Below are positions 24,492-35,936 of a DNA stretch of 64,000 bases, one piece after another. The stretch spans positions 275,584-339,583 of the forward strand of contig JADNRX010000021.1 in the NCBI GenBank assembly GCA_015501595.1. The letters run 5' to 3'. Every line of letters starts with the position of its first letter. Position 1 is the first letter of the stretch. The DNA comes from Hymenopellis radicata (taxonomy: Eukaryota; Basidiomycota; Agaricomycetes; Agaricales; Physalacriaceae). The notes beneath the pieces are model-generated. The model was given only the letters and a program-made list of their open reading frames with translations. It was not told the DNA's origin and made no database searches. The translations under genes were made by a program, and so were the position numbers.

Positions 24492-25227
24492 TTACATCTT
24501 GTCTCCGACGACTTTAGCCGTCACGCTAGCAGTGAGCTTCTTTCTATACTCATTCAACATGCCAAAGAAGCCATCGTCTGAAGTGGAAGACTTCTCGTGG
24601 TCCCACTCTTCCGTGTGGCGCGTGACTTTATAATTCGAGTCCAGGTCCAAGGTCAACAGAGAGTTGACAACCTGAAGATGATATTAGATGGGCTGGACTT
24701 ACGGGCAGCCAAGTTCATACCTTGGTTGGTGACGAAGACGATGCATTCCAATAGTAGGCGACATCTTGGTCAATCAACATCGTCGGGGGTGGGAGGGACG
24801 GTGGGTTCTCTAAAATGCGGAACTTGGTAATATCCGCACGAGGAAAGAGCTGAAGATATATTGGAATGCTATTCATTGTGAGCGAGATGTGCTGCACCTT
24901 GATGAGCCCAATGAACTGAGCACTGATGGACGAAACGCCATTGGCAATGCCAACGGGGTCGTGAAACACGGCGTCTTTGGTGTAGATGCCAAAGGTCGAC
25001 TAGAAAGAGCTCAGTTGCTGTTCAGAAGGGCTTAGCGACGTGTACTGACGTCCTTGGGAGAACAGAGTACATCTAAAAGTACATGAGAAGATATCGGTTA
25101 ACGATGGGACTGATACTACCTCTTTCAGAGCAGTGACGATGGGTTCCTCATGAGAGTGGGCACTGCGCTCCTTCAACTGCTTGGATGCGTTGGGAGTGAG
25201 GCCAGAGGAATTGACTTTGGAGGACAT
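24492..25227 (-). CDS. NTF2-like fold protein, conserved fungal hypothetical (one-base frame break)
   Basis: This is a small protein with features of the NTF2/SnoaL-like fold: STFGIYTKDAVFHDPVG near 24960-25010, a central beta-rich part, and LLTLDLDSNYKVTRHTEEWDHEKS before the C-terminus. The start MSSKVNSSGLTPNASKQL is at 25227. A very short second exon (about 25050-25072) would read M-Y-x-C-S-P-K-D before the STFGIY exon only if one base is restored; as written the phases do not join. The reaction or ligand, if any, is unknown. The last intron, between SSSSPTK and VVNSLLTLD, is a normal 50-nt GT-AG intron. Confidence 0.65.
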
Positions 25228-25414
25228 GGTTGCAATGAGATGGCGTTTGGGCAGGACGCGTAGGGAGTAGAACATGAGTGCACGCCGCTCTTTAAAGCTT
25301 TCATGTGAGGTCTTGGACGCGTCATTCTGGCGGTCATTGTGAGTATTCAGCGGGAAGGATCGTGGTTCCCGATATAGTGCAGTCGGCTTTCGGCTGCTGT
25401 GCCGCATCCACAAC

Positions 25415-26329
25415 ATGTCCTCTTACGAGCAACTCCATCGGCAATGTCGCACACTCGAAAATCTCCTCGACACCAAGCTTAATTCGTACTCTCAGCTAGT
25501 CTCGACATTCTCAAAGGGCAGCGACGATGTCGAGGCTAATGGTTCGCGGAACGCTGGAAGGATCTGGAGCTCGAAGTAGACGACTTATTGGAGAAGGTGT
25601 GTACGTGGCTCTCTACAGAACGCCAAACTGACTCTTTCCAGCTAGAGGAGAACAACGAGAAATTAGCGGAACTGTCGAGCAAACCGGAAACAGTGTCACA
25701 ATCCATGCTACGCGCAATACAACGGCATCGAGAGCTGTTCCAGGACAATGTCAGAGAAGTAAAGCGGACAAAGGTGCGTTTAGATCCAGACTATATGGCC
25801 ATACACAAATGAACGAGTGTATAGGCTAGCGTCAAGAATGCCATGGATCAAGCCAACCTTTTGAGTGGTGTTCGAAACGACATTGAGTACGGATTCCAAC
25901 ATAAACGGCTTCATCCGGTATACTTACCATCTACCACAGTGCGTACAGATCCACGGCTGCCGATTCACTTCTTGCAGAGCGAGGTCGTATCGACAGCTCC
26001 CACCATATGACCGACACCATTATTGAGTACGTACTGCATTTCTCTCAAGTCTTCAGCCTTGTTCATTGTGTTTAGGCAGGCATATGAAACGCGAGCAGAG
26101 TTTGGTCGACAGCGAGTAGACATTTCGAGCATAAATACGCGTATGGCTGGTGTACTAAGTGCGTGCCCTCCTGTCTGTTCCTCTACCTGGCTTACGATGT
26201 TCCATAGACACTATGCCGGGCATAAACAACATTGTTGGGATGATAAAATCACGTCGTCGTCGAGATTCTATCATCATGGGAGTGCTCATCGGGACGTGTA
26301 TATTCCTCCTGCTTTGGTATCTCTGGTAG
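25415..26329 (+). CDS. GOS1: Golgi SNARE GOS1 / GOSR1 (one-base frame break)
   Basis: This is a Qb-SNARE for transport within and to the Golgi. The start MSSYEQLHRQCRTLENLLDTK is at 25415. The protein has the N-terminal helical bundle (LEENNEKLAEL), the SNARE helix (YRSTAADSLLAERGRID...HHMTDTIIEQAYETRAEF), and a C-terminal membrane anchor SIIMGVLIGTCIFLLLWYLW ending at TAG 26329. Five or more introns of about 50 nt split it. At 25548-25550 one G is missing: the sequence reads SRN in one frame and RWKDLELEVDDLLEKL in the next. The rest is in frame. Identification is based on the overall order and the tail anchor. Confidence 0.87.
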
Positions 26330-26432
26330 AGGGTATTCGCTGTGCTACTACTTTGGACTTCGGATTATGATATAGGTTTCCAATTTGGACTGCGTCAAGT
26401 TAAACTCTTAGGCAATTGGGATCGGAGCCACT

Positions 26433-27362
26433 GTGGACATCGGTGGACGTTACCGGCCATTGTTCATGGTCGCGACGGGATCATGTGCTCCGACCACCTT
26501 AAATTTGAAGTCTGTTGTCAAGTCCCCGAGGCTCTTTGTTCCTGCGCTCATCGAGTCCCCATGGCGATTCCAAAGTACTCTGCACGCCCTCTCTTTTCCC
26601 AATTTCATCTCTTCTTCCACGACAAAGTAACACTCTCTGTATCAATTTTACGTGCACTCTCGTACCACGAACTTGCCAGCGCTGCTCTGGACAGTGACCG
26701 TTTGTGCGTTCTCCCCTTTCCCAGTCTGTGTTCTTCAGGGTGAGCTGACTTGCCGATGCAGGTCCTCGTTTGACGTCACTGACACCGACGAGGCGACCCT
26801 GTGCGACGAGCCACTGACGCGGGCACAACTCTCGACATTTTCCTACACGCACTACAAGGCCCTCGTGTCTAATGATCTCTTCTTCGTTGTCACCAAACTA
26901 TTCTCCTCTCTTCGCGAAGATGATACCGAACACAACTTTCTTCAGTCCGAACCCTGGTTATCGTCAGATTCAAGGTGTTTAGGTTGTGGGCTGTCCATCG
27001 AAGCGGATAGCTATGGTTGGATTGATCATCGAGATACGTGCACAGGCATCGAGGATAGGATGCTGCAGTCCGTCTTTGTGCAAACCGAATTCGTGGGGCC
27101 TATAAAATTGATGTGGAACCTTGTGAGGCCTCTTCTGGCTAATACCCATTATATTCAGCTCATTTTTTGCAGGCTTCATTTTCAACCGGCACTATACAAT
27201 CTGCGGACATAGAATCTACTTACAAAGATGACGAACCGCCCTGCACGCCAGAGGTAGGTTACGAGGCCTTGTTCTAGCGTTGAAGACTAATACTAATCTT
27301 GTTCATAGAAACTTGCAAAGACCAAAACTTTGGTTCTTGATTGGCTTAGCAAGATTGAATAA
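26433..27362 (+). CDS. Unrecognised protein with a cysteine pair motif
   Basis: I do not recognise this gene. A coherent reading runs from about 26760 (SSFDVTDTDEATLCDEPLTRAQ) through FSYTHYKALVSNDLFFVVTKLFSSL, a Cys/His-bearing segment CLGCGLSIEADSYGWIDHRDTC at about 26972-27040, then two introns (27122-27172 and about 27254-27309) to the end KTLVLDWLSKIE. The CxxC...H..H...C spacing could bind zinc. The 5' part (from ATG 26433) is less certain: two frames compete between 26560 and 26760, and one base may be missing there. It follows GOS1 on the same strand by about 100 bp. Confidence 0.5.
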
Positions 27363-27441
27363 GTGGCGCATATACCTTAGAACTGTATTAACATTTAGCT
27401 GTATTTCTGGCTCCCTTTCCCCTTGGTTCATCGGAATCTAC

Positions 27442-28651
27442 TCATGTATCAGAATCTGAAAGCCACTCTTCGTGCCTTTTCTTCTCCTTTGATGCTCGAG
27501 ACTCTGGCGAAGAATGGTTCCCTGATTTAAAAACCTTCCAGTTTTCCTCTAGTCTGCGCACTGCTCCCCAAGAAGCTTATCCATTTCGTCATCCCACGAT
27601 TCTTCAACGTGCCAACCCTTAGTCTGCGCGACAACCTTTAGGATGTTGAATGTCTGCTGCGTGCAGAAGTTGATGTCATTGTAGTCCGATTCCACGAGAA
27701 TTCTGTCTGGCGAACACTCCTTGATCAGTGCGATGTGGTTCGAAGACCGAGAGTTGATGACCGTAGAAAGAGATAGAAAGGTGTTATTATGCTTCTTCTG
27801 AGACTATCTTGAATTCCCGCTAGACGAAAAGGAAACGAGAGAGCTACCTCTATGTCGCGCCACATCTGTGCACTCAATCCACAACTGTGCAAATCCACGC
27901 TAATCCTATTCCAGTTGGCACCGTGTTTCTTCTTCATCGTATCGAGTAGATCCTTCGTGTTCATCTGCGCCTTGACGCTATGCATGCTGACATTTCGACG
28001 GAGATCGACAGCCAGATCTATTTGCGCCTCCAGGATGGCCAGTTGATGGTTGAGGGGCACAACGAACGGCGTTAGTTGTCGAGGAGAAGCAAAGTAGTCG
28101 TACGGTACGCGAAACGCGCGATCAAGCCCGACTTCCCCAAGCATAGCGTTGGGAAAAGCCTCAAGGTTCTGCCTCAGTTCAGCGATAACCTCATCCAAAG
28201 GAATGGGATCAGGGAAAGATCGCAATAGCTGTTGGAGTGTATCTGCGTCGCCATCCGGGAAGAGAGAGCGGTAATGCTCTTCCTTTGATATGCGAGGAAC
28301 TAACGATATCCAGTGCGAAAACCATGGGTGATACCCTGATAAATTCCGTTATTCCATAGATACGGAGTTGAACGCCACAAGGGACGTGCTGACCGAAACA
28401 TGGGATAACTTTTTCAGGGTAGGCCGTCGCAAGCGCACGCACGAGAGGCTGATCAGATTGTCTGGACGACATGGCGCATACGGTGATTTTCAAGTTGTCC
28501 ATGGACTCCGGCGAAATAGATTCAGCATCGGTGGGATGGCAATGTACATCAACGATGTGATTGAGAACACTTTCGGCCGGGAGAGGGTAGGTCTTAGAGG
28601 TTCAATGTCCAGCACAGGAAAAACAGGAGCGCAACTCACTTCAGTAGACAT
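27442..28651 (-). CDS. SCN1: TatD-family metal-dependent hydrolase, Scn1/Cut9-interacting-protein type (one-base frame break)
   Basis: This is a predicted TIM-barrel metallohydrolase or DNase. A 12-nt first exon (MSTE, 28651-28640) joins in phase to an exon with the metal motif VDVHCHPTD at about 28540. Later segments are GYHPWFSHWISLVP (across an intron), LGEVGLDRAFR (about 28120), NVSMHSVKAQ (about 27985), SVDLHSCGLS (about 27890) and ILVESDYNDINFC (about 27690). Near 27566-27575 the frame breaks: WDDEMDKLL is followed, one missing base later, by WGAVRRLEENWKVFKSGNH in the next frame. That segment is the typical C-terminus of this group and ends at 27442. Without the correction the protein would end at 27549. 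Confidence 0.85.
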
Positions 28652-28740
28652 GGTTATGTCGAAGTCAAGATTGGTGACGCATAAGTAGTTGTTGGTTCTG
28701 TTTGGTTCGCACGGGACTTTGAGTCAGGGTCGATCAGTAC

Positions 28741-30557
28741 ATGTTTTCAGCGACAACCATTCTCAACAAATTATTGCTGCCTACACAAGGCCGACACGCG
28801 CCTTATTTGGTCTCTTTCAGACGGTTTTACTTCAAAACGCAAATGCCTCGCTCTATCGACGTGTCTCCGCCTCGCTACAACGGAGCGATTCATCCTTTGG
28901 ACAAGTCTGCGTTTCACAAAGACATACCTGTTATTGCCATTCGCGTGCTTCCCGCTAAAACAGCTTCCATCGCAAAATCACCTCTCCTCAAAAAGTGTGA
29001 TTATTACCATTCAACGATATTGACTTACTGACGAATGGTTCTAGTTACGTCGTCCGCTTCCCAAAGCTCAGCCCAATTGTCCGAGATCCGTCAAATCAAG
29101 AAAATCGTCTAGTGTTGCTGGACATATCCGATAAAGGTACACATCCTTGGCATTATGAGAAACCTGTGATTTATTCAACAGAAGCTAGCTGAACTCTCAC
29201 CCGAGGCGTCCGAACTTTTGGAACGCGATGGCGAAGGATTTGTTGATTATACCATCAAGCTGGACTACAACTTTTGGTCTGCCTGTACGCGTGCTCCATG
29301 ATGTGTCCTGTCTCTCGATGTCCTCACATCACTGCAGCTGATATTCTGGGTGCTGTTCTCCCAGAGGAACTCATAGAAGGTGCACCTGTTGGCTTCGCCG
29401 CAACTGGCCACATCGGTATGAGCACACGGTCCTTCGCGTTCTCGAAATTCATCCCTCTTCAGCACATCTCAACCTCAACGACGAATACCTCCCTTACAAG
29501 TACATGATAGGCGAAGTCTTCCTGGATGTCAGTCCTTAAGAATTTGAGCTTCTTCGATACTAACGGGCTGCAGAAAAACCATTCGATCTCGACGGTTGTT
29601 AACAAACTGCACAACATAGAGACCCAATTTCGTGTCTTTCAGATGGAACTACTCGCCGGGAAACCCGATTATGTCGTTACTCACGTATGTTGTATTCGCT
29701 GATCTTTTGTCTTGTGGGCTAATATATGTGTAGTCGGAATCTAATTGTCGTTTCACCTTTGATTTCTCCAAAGTCTATTGGAATTCGCGTCTGCATACCG
29801 AACACGAGAGGATAGTAAAGCTGTTGAGTCCAGACGATGTACTCGCAGATGTCTTCGCGGGTGTCGGCCCTTTCGCTATTCCTGCTGCCAAGTACGGCTG
29901 TGGTGTCCTAGCGAACGATCTAAATCCTAATAGCTACCAGTATCTAGTCCAGAACATCATGGAAAACGAAGTGCGTAGTTTATGGTCATTAGTGTAAGAG
30001 GCTGACTGTCTTGATTGGCCAGGTTTCCGATCTCGTGAGAGCCACTTGCGAGGATGGTCGAGACTTCATTCGCGACGTCTTTCGCAGACCTATCAAGAAA
30101 CCCTTCCCTGGGTATAGCGGACCCAGGATAAGCAAGAATCGCGCGCGGAAGGAACGGAAGGGCGCAGAGACGGCATCTGACCACATTCCACCCCGAGACC
30201 AGATCACCCACTTGGTGATGAACTTGCCTAACACTGCGATCGAATTCCTCGACGCATTCCGTGGTGTTTTAGCTGCACCAGAGTTGAGAGAGAAGTACAC
30301 GAAAATGCCAATGGTGCATTGCCATTGCTTTTCTCGTGAAGCGGAGGAGGAGAAGGCTGGTGCGGACATTCTGGAGGTGAGTGTTTGGTTTGACTGGGGT
30401 AATCTATTCTGATCTTTCTTTACAGAGAGTCGCGTTGAAATTGGGGCGTCGTCCCGCGAACGATGTGTCACTGTTCCACGTCCGCTCAGTCGCACCGGGT
30501 AAGGAAATGTACTGCATTAGCTTCAGACTGCCTCGCGAGGTGGCACTGGATGGGTAG
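28741..30557 (+). CDS. TRM5: tRNA (guanine37-N1)-methyltransferase
   Basis: This enzyme methylates G37 next to the anticodon using S-adenosylmethionine, in cytosol and mitochondria. Exons after the first: 29045-29136, 29189-29284, 29338-29415, 29463-29527, 29574-29684, 29734-29970, 30023-30375 and 30426-30557. The conserved core is clear: [16 protein letters not shown] (across an intron), [25 protein letters not shown], the SAM motif [15 protein letters not shown] at about 29857, [13 protein letters not shown], and [15 protein letters not shown] at about 30217. There are two in-frame starts. ATG 28741 gives a 34-residue basic leader with the look of a mitochondrial targeting sequence, and ATG 28843 gives the cytosolic-type start [10 protein letters not shown]. 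No frame break is needed. Confidence 0.93.
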
Positions 30558-30798
30558 TTCGCCCGCTGGACCTACATACACTACTGTATAGCTCTTTCGA
30601 ATTAAAATTTTGCGGGCCAAATTCCGCATAGCCTATTGTTCCGATTCTTCCGAGAGGGACATTGACTTATTAGTCATTAACCCCGCAAACAAACCCGCGC
30701 CGTACTGACGATCGTAGAATTTGCCTCCTCTCTTCCTCCATTCAGTCCCTCTTTCTATACCCCTCTTACTAGACTCTTAGACATCACAACTACGAGCA

Positions 30799-33700
30799 AT
30801 GGTCTTACCGCTTATTCCGACGGTGCACTGCGACTCCAACACTACCTCGCTCACTGCCAGCGCTTTGCAGAGCATTCGAACCACGGTAGCCGTACCAGAG
30901 AGCGAGCTTAAGCGATGGCGACGGACATTCGATGCGAACGCCAAGGTCATCAATGGCGAAAAGTAGGTTTTATCGTGCTTCATTATCCGGGACAACATTG
31001 GCTTAATTGCGCGCCTACCCTTACCAGGTATCTTGACCCGGAGAGTTTCGTTACGGCCATCGCACCGAGAGAAGACTCCTCCAAGATCGCCCTTGCTCAA
31101 TTTTCCATTCTTTTCCGCGTTGCAGATGCCTCAAAACGGGGACATGTGTCTTGGGAGGATTTTGTCGTGTTCCAGACCGGGCTAAAACGGCCAGATGCCG
31201 ACTACTGGATGGCGTTCCAGTATTTCGACGTGTTAGTACCAATGAAATCGCTCTTGTTGAGATTCATCTAATCTACTTGTGCAGAGACAACTCTGGCTTT
31301 ATCTCGTACGACGAATTCAAGACTGTCTTTAGTGCCAACATTGGGCCGGATGCGATTCCATTTGACTTCAACTGGTGCGTCGCGCGTCTGTAGTCGCGCA
31401 ACATTCACGCTCATTTCATCGTAGCGATTGGGTTAAGTTGTATCTTGGAAAAAAGAACGGCGCACACGTCCTTGGATGTCGGTATTTGTCTCCGATATAG
31501 CCCGTTCTCTGCTGACCTTCTTTCAGACAATGAATTCACACAACTCATGAAAGGCCTGCAAGGAGAGCGCCTCCGCCAGGCCTTTAGATACCTAGACACG
31601 GACCAGGACGGTTTTATTCGTCCTGATGAATTCAAACAGATCATCCTAGTATGTCCGATGTCTTGTACCTTCAGTGTAAATTTTTACTCCCGCCTCCAGG
31701 AAATCGCGGGACACAAACTATCGGACGCGGTCATAGAGCGTCTCCCGACACTTTGCACACTTACCCCAGGGCAAAGGATATCTTATTCGGAGGTCATTGC
31801 CTTCCATAATGTAGTCCGAGGTTAGTCTTTCCGCCTGTCACGTTTGCCTCGCTGAGACAATTGTCTAGATATGGACATGATTGAGAGGTACGCGGCAAAC
31901 GATGGCGTCGAGTAGGTCCGTGAATAACGCGTACATTCTAGGATTATTCGTGAGGTCACCGCCACGAGTAAAGACGGGCGCATAGATCAATCCGACTTTC
32001 TAAATTATGCTGCCGCTCATTCTCGCTATTCACTATTCACGCCTATGGAAGCTTCTATTATCTTTCACTTCGCTGGGCGAGGCAATGGTGGTCAACGCTT
32101 GGCCTTGATCGACTTCGCGCAATTGCTGGACGCACGATGGAAAGCACCCATCGACCACGTCGATGCGAAGCCACACAAGGAGTCGTTTCTCAATTCTTTT
32201 GCACATTCTACCTTCAACTTTGGCCTCGGAGGTCGGTACACCACCCGTAATGTGGAATGTGCGTAACGTTGTTATTTAGGCGTCGCTGGCGCATTCGGTG
32301 CTACCATTGTATACCCTATTGATATGGGTGCGTACACATCTCTTCTATCATGGCATCTACTTATATATCATTGCAGTTAAGGTATGGTCAATCTGTCAAT
32401 CTTACAACTGACATGGCGTATCAATGATATTTCCTCTAGACGCGGTACGTCCACACGCTTCTTTGTGTGATCTGCTTTCTCATACAGGAACATGTAGCAT
32501 GCAAAATCAACGGAGCACAGTCGTTGGACAGCTACTATACAAGAACAGCTTAGACTGCGCTCAGAAAATCTTTCGCAATGAGGGTTTCTTGGGATTCTAC
32601 CGTGGTCTTGGGCCTCAACTAGTGGTATGGCCGAGCGATCCATAACTTTCTGCACCGCAATTGCTGATCACCACGCAGGGTGTTGCACCAGAGAAGGCGA
32701 TCAAATTGACGGTCAATGATCTAATCCGCGGAAGAGCGATGGACCCCGAAACCGGCCGCATCAAGTTGGTATGGGAGCTCTTTGCGGGTGGCATGGCGGG
32801 AGGATGCCAAGTCGTAAGTCGGCGATTCATGGTCGCGTCGAGTATTGATCCAAACTGTCAAACCAGGTGTTCACTAATCCTCTGGAAATTGTGTATGTCC
32901 ACTCATGATGGATGGATTGATGGAGTCTAAAGCGTACTTTCAGGAAAATCCGTCTACAGGTTCAAGGCGAGACCGCCAAGATTGAAGGTGCTGTTCCGAA
33001 GGGTGCTGTTCATATCATTCGACAACTTGGCGTGCTTGGACTTTACAGAGGGGCAAGCGCTTGTTTAATGCGTGATATCCCCTTTTCTGCCATCTACTTC
33101 CCAGCGTACAGTCACTTGAAGAAAGACGTGTTTCAGGAGGGTTACAACGGCAAACAGTTGAGTTTCTTGGAGACATTGGGTGCGGCGGGAATAGCGTACG
33201 TCCATCTTTCTTGATTGACACAATGTTGATGAATGTATGGATCCACGCTGACCTCCATGAAACAGTGGCATGCCGGCCGCATACTTGACCACTCCAGCAG
33301 GCAAGCATGCTTCAGCCACACGTCTCAAGCCAAGCTAATCAATCTGAAAGATGTTGTGAAGACTCGTCTGCAAGTCGAAGCACGCAAAGGTCAAACCCAT
33401 TACAAGGGTCTGCGGGATGCATTCGTCAAGATCTGTTTGTCACTTCAGTCTTCTCTGGACTAGATCGAACTGATGTTGGTTACGAAGATCGTGAAGAGGG
33501 ATTCCGCGCACTATACAAAGGAGGTCCCGCACGGGTTCTAAGGAGTAGTCCCCAGTTTGGGTTTACACTCCTAGCGTATGAGGAGTTGAAGAAGGCGGTG
33601 AGTCAATTCCGCGGCTGTAATCTGAACACGTTTTGACGCGGTTTTGATTCCATTTAGTTACCTGTGCGTATTCATTATGACATGACAGTTCTGATTCGCT

Positions 33701-33877
33701 GACCACGTTCCTCAGTACCCCTGGGCAGAGGCACCCCCAAAGGTAGAGACCGCACTGACCTCGCGCCGTGATGAGATGTCGAGAATACGGGCGCGCAATG
33801 CGCTGAAGATTTTGCTGGATGTACATGGCGATTTTGGACGGCGCGCGGCAGCTCTCAAGGTGAACGGTGGTAGATAG
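30799..33877 (+). CDS. AGC1: Mitochondrial aspartate/glutamate carrier with EF-hands
   Basis: This is an inner-membrane carrier of the Aralar/citrin type that exchanges aspartate for glutamate in the malate-aspartate shuttle. The N-terminal half has EF-hand-like segments ([14 protein letters not shown] at about 31225-31320, [14 protein letters not shown] at about 31591-31632, [12 protein letters not shown] at about 31970). Three mitochondrial carrier repeats follow, with signatures YPIDMVKTRMQ, NPLEIVKIRLQ and [11 protein letters not shown]. The C-terminal tail [11 protein letters not shown] leads to the stop at 33877. At least fifteen introns are needed. They include exons of only 5 nt (32377-32381 and 32440-32444) and 6 nt (33658-33663), and a GC-AG intron at 33301-33350 inside the third signature. 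All junctions keep frame and restore family consensus. Confidence 0.93.
32377..32381 (+). other. AGC1: 5-nt microexon of AGC1
   Basis: TTAAG is flanked by an intron ending TTGCAG (32328-32376) and one starting GTATGG (32382-32439). It completes the Val and supplies the Lys of the first carrier signature. Confidence 0.75.
32440..32444 (+). other. AGC1: 5-nt microexon of AGC1
   Basis: ACGCG is flanked by CCTCTAG before and GTACGT after. It supplies Thr and two bases of Arg. The third base comes from the next exon, which starts at 32498 with C and then ATGCAAAATCAA. Confidence 0.75.
33658..33663 (+). other. AGC1: 6-nt microexon of AGC1
   Basis: TTACCT lies between ATTTAG and GTGCGT. It adds Leu-Pro between LKKA and YPWAEAP, as expected at the carrier's C-terminus. 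Confidence 0.65.
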
Positions 33878-34343
33878 ACCCTACTACAGACAATGAGATT
33901 TGGCTTGGATCATCCGTATAACCAATCAAAACGGACCGACCCAGTACAAGGGCACACCAATCAACTAGCTGGATAGCATGTGAGGGTAGAGGACCCTGGA
34001 TACGCCGAGATGACCTGCCATAGAATATTTGATCGTTGTGCCCGATCAAATGGGACTCCATACAGAAATCGCGCGCCTCAAATACGCGCAGAATTCCGGC
34101 AGCGGTTCTTCACCTTCTTCTCCCATCTTTTTCGTTCTTTTCGTTTTCGTTAACCCTCCCTTCGTTTCGTTTGCGGTAAGTCTGTTAGGTGCTGTTCCCG
34201 CCGTCGTGCTCACTGTTCTCCAGCGCTTGTTCGCCACTTTTGCTTTTTACTGCAAGACAGTTCACGCCGCGTAGACCGCACATTCTTCATTCTTTGACTC
34301 TGCACAACACAACTTGCTCGATAGCAATCATTCTTTTCAAATC
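33878..34343. promoter_or_regulatory. Intergenic region with pyrimidine-rich promoter
   Basis: After the AGC1 3' end, the segment 34107-34175 is a C/T-rich tract on the plus strand, upstream of the wall-protein gene. Pyrimidine tracts before the start are usual for strongly expressed fungal genes. No TATA box of good quality is seen. Confidence 0.35.
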
Positions 34344-35936
34344 ATGAAGTCAATAATCTTTGGTCTTTCCCTGGCAAGCGTTGCACTCGCCCAGGTTGCG
34401 AATGGCGGTGTGACCATGGTTCCCGCGGCTACCCCAGCGCCCACTCCCGATCCTCAGAATAACGGCAACAGTGGTTATGCTCCTAGTGCCTCTGTCTCCG
34501 CCGCTCCCTCTTACTCCTCGTCCCCTTCCATCTACGACGCCATGCCCTACGATGACTACAAAAACGGTGGTTATAAGGACCTCGAATGTGGTTATGGATA
34601 CAAGAAGTCGGATGATGGCTCCTGCCAAGCCGAGAGCTGGGTGCGTACACTTGCAACCTCTTCAGAACCAATACCAACCTCCACTTTAGTACGATACGAG
34701 CTTCGGGGGATGCTACGCTACCATCATCATTATCAAGTGAGTTCACACCGCTCATCCGCCAACACTTTCTCACGCTATCTGTCAGCTCGGGTCATGGTCA
34801 AAGCTACTGTGATCAGAATCAGTATGAGTATACGCAAACCGTCACCGAGACCAAGACCAGAGGTTTCGACGGTCTACAACACTGTCACTTACACCGCTGT
34901 ATGTCAATTTCCGTGTTTCGTGTGCGCATGAACTCATGATCTTTTGATCCATCAGACGGCGACAGAAACCGTTCCCACCACTGTTACTGAACATTCTACT
35001 GAGACCCAGACGCAGAAGGAGGAGGTGACCAAGACCGCTGTCGTTACCTCCATTATGGAGGTGCCAACAACTCGCGTTTGGGTGTCAACCGAGACGGTCG
35101 ACCAGACGCATGTCATCGAGCATACTCTCACTGCAACTGAGACCTCGACCCAGACCAGCATCTACACTCAGGTCAAGACGGATACTGCCACCGAAACTCT
35201 CAAGCAGACTGAGACGCAGCAAGTCACCCAGACCGTCGTAAGTACTGTTGTTTATCCCACGACGTACACCAGCGTCTGGGTTAGCACCAAGGTCATCGAT
35301 AACGTATGTGGTAGTTCCCTTCACCTTGCTTTAATTTTCTGACCCTCTCTTGCAGACTCAAACCATCATGGAAACTCAGACTGCTACAGTAACTGACCAA
35401 ATGACCGTTCTTCAAACGGCCACCGTCGACCACACAGTGACCGACTTGATGACCGTTACCCAGGTCAGCACTTACGTCCAACCCACGACGATTGTGTCTG
35501 TCTGGGTATCAACTAGCATCAAGGACCAGGTAAGCTTCTCGGTTTTACTCGAGACACTTATACTCATTCCTACGTCTAGACTGAGACCATCGAAAACACG
35601 GTCACCTCGACCATGGTTGAACAACAGACTTTCACGACGACACATCTCGCCACTTCCACTGCGACCGCCACAGAGACCGCCACGAAGACTGAAACGACCG
35701 AGGTCGTTCAGACTAGTCTTTACGACTGCCTCGGCCGTTGCAAGTCTACGTGGGGTTGGAACTCTGGCAACAGCAACTCGTACAACACCTATGCTTCTGC
35801 CGCCGCCACAACAACTGCTTCGTCCTACGGCTCGAGCTGCAGCGGCTCAAGCTGTGACTCCAGCAGCAGTGGCTCCAGCTGCAGTGGCTCCAGCTGTGGC
35901 TCGAGCTACGATTCGAGTTCTGGAAAAGGCTATTAG
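34344..35936 (+). CDS. Secreted threonine-rich cell-wall/adhesin-like protein
   Basis: A clear signal peptide (MKSIIFGLSLASVALAQ) starts at 34344. Next come a Pro/Ser-rich part, a Cys-bearing segment (LECGYGYKKSDDGSC), and a long Thr-rich region of TETxTxT type, predicted to be heavily O-mannosylated. A unit ending VWVST-x-x-x-D-x-T recurs three times (about 35080, 35270 and 35510), two copies with an intron right after the aspartate-containing end. The C-terminus is a run of SSCSGSSC/DSSSSG units ending SSGKGY, without a hydrophobic GPI signal. The frame changes near 34858 between TETKT and VSTVYNTVTYTA; I could not resolve whether this is an unseen splice or an indel. The function in surface adhesion is an inference from composition. 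Confidence 0.7.
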
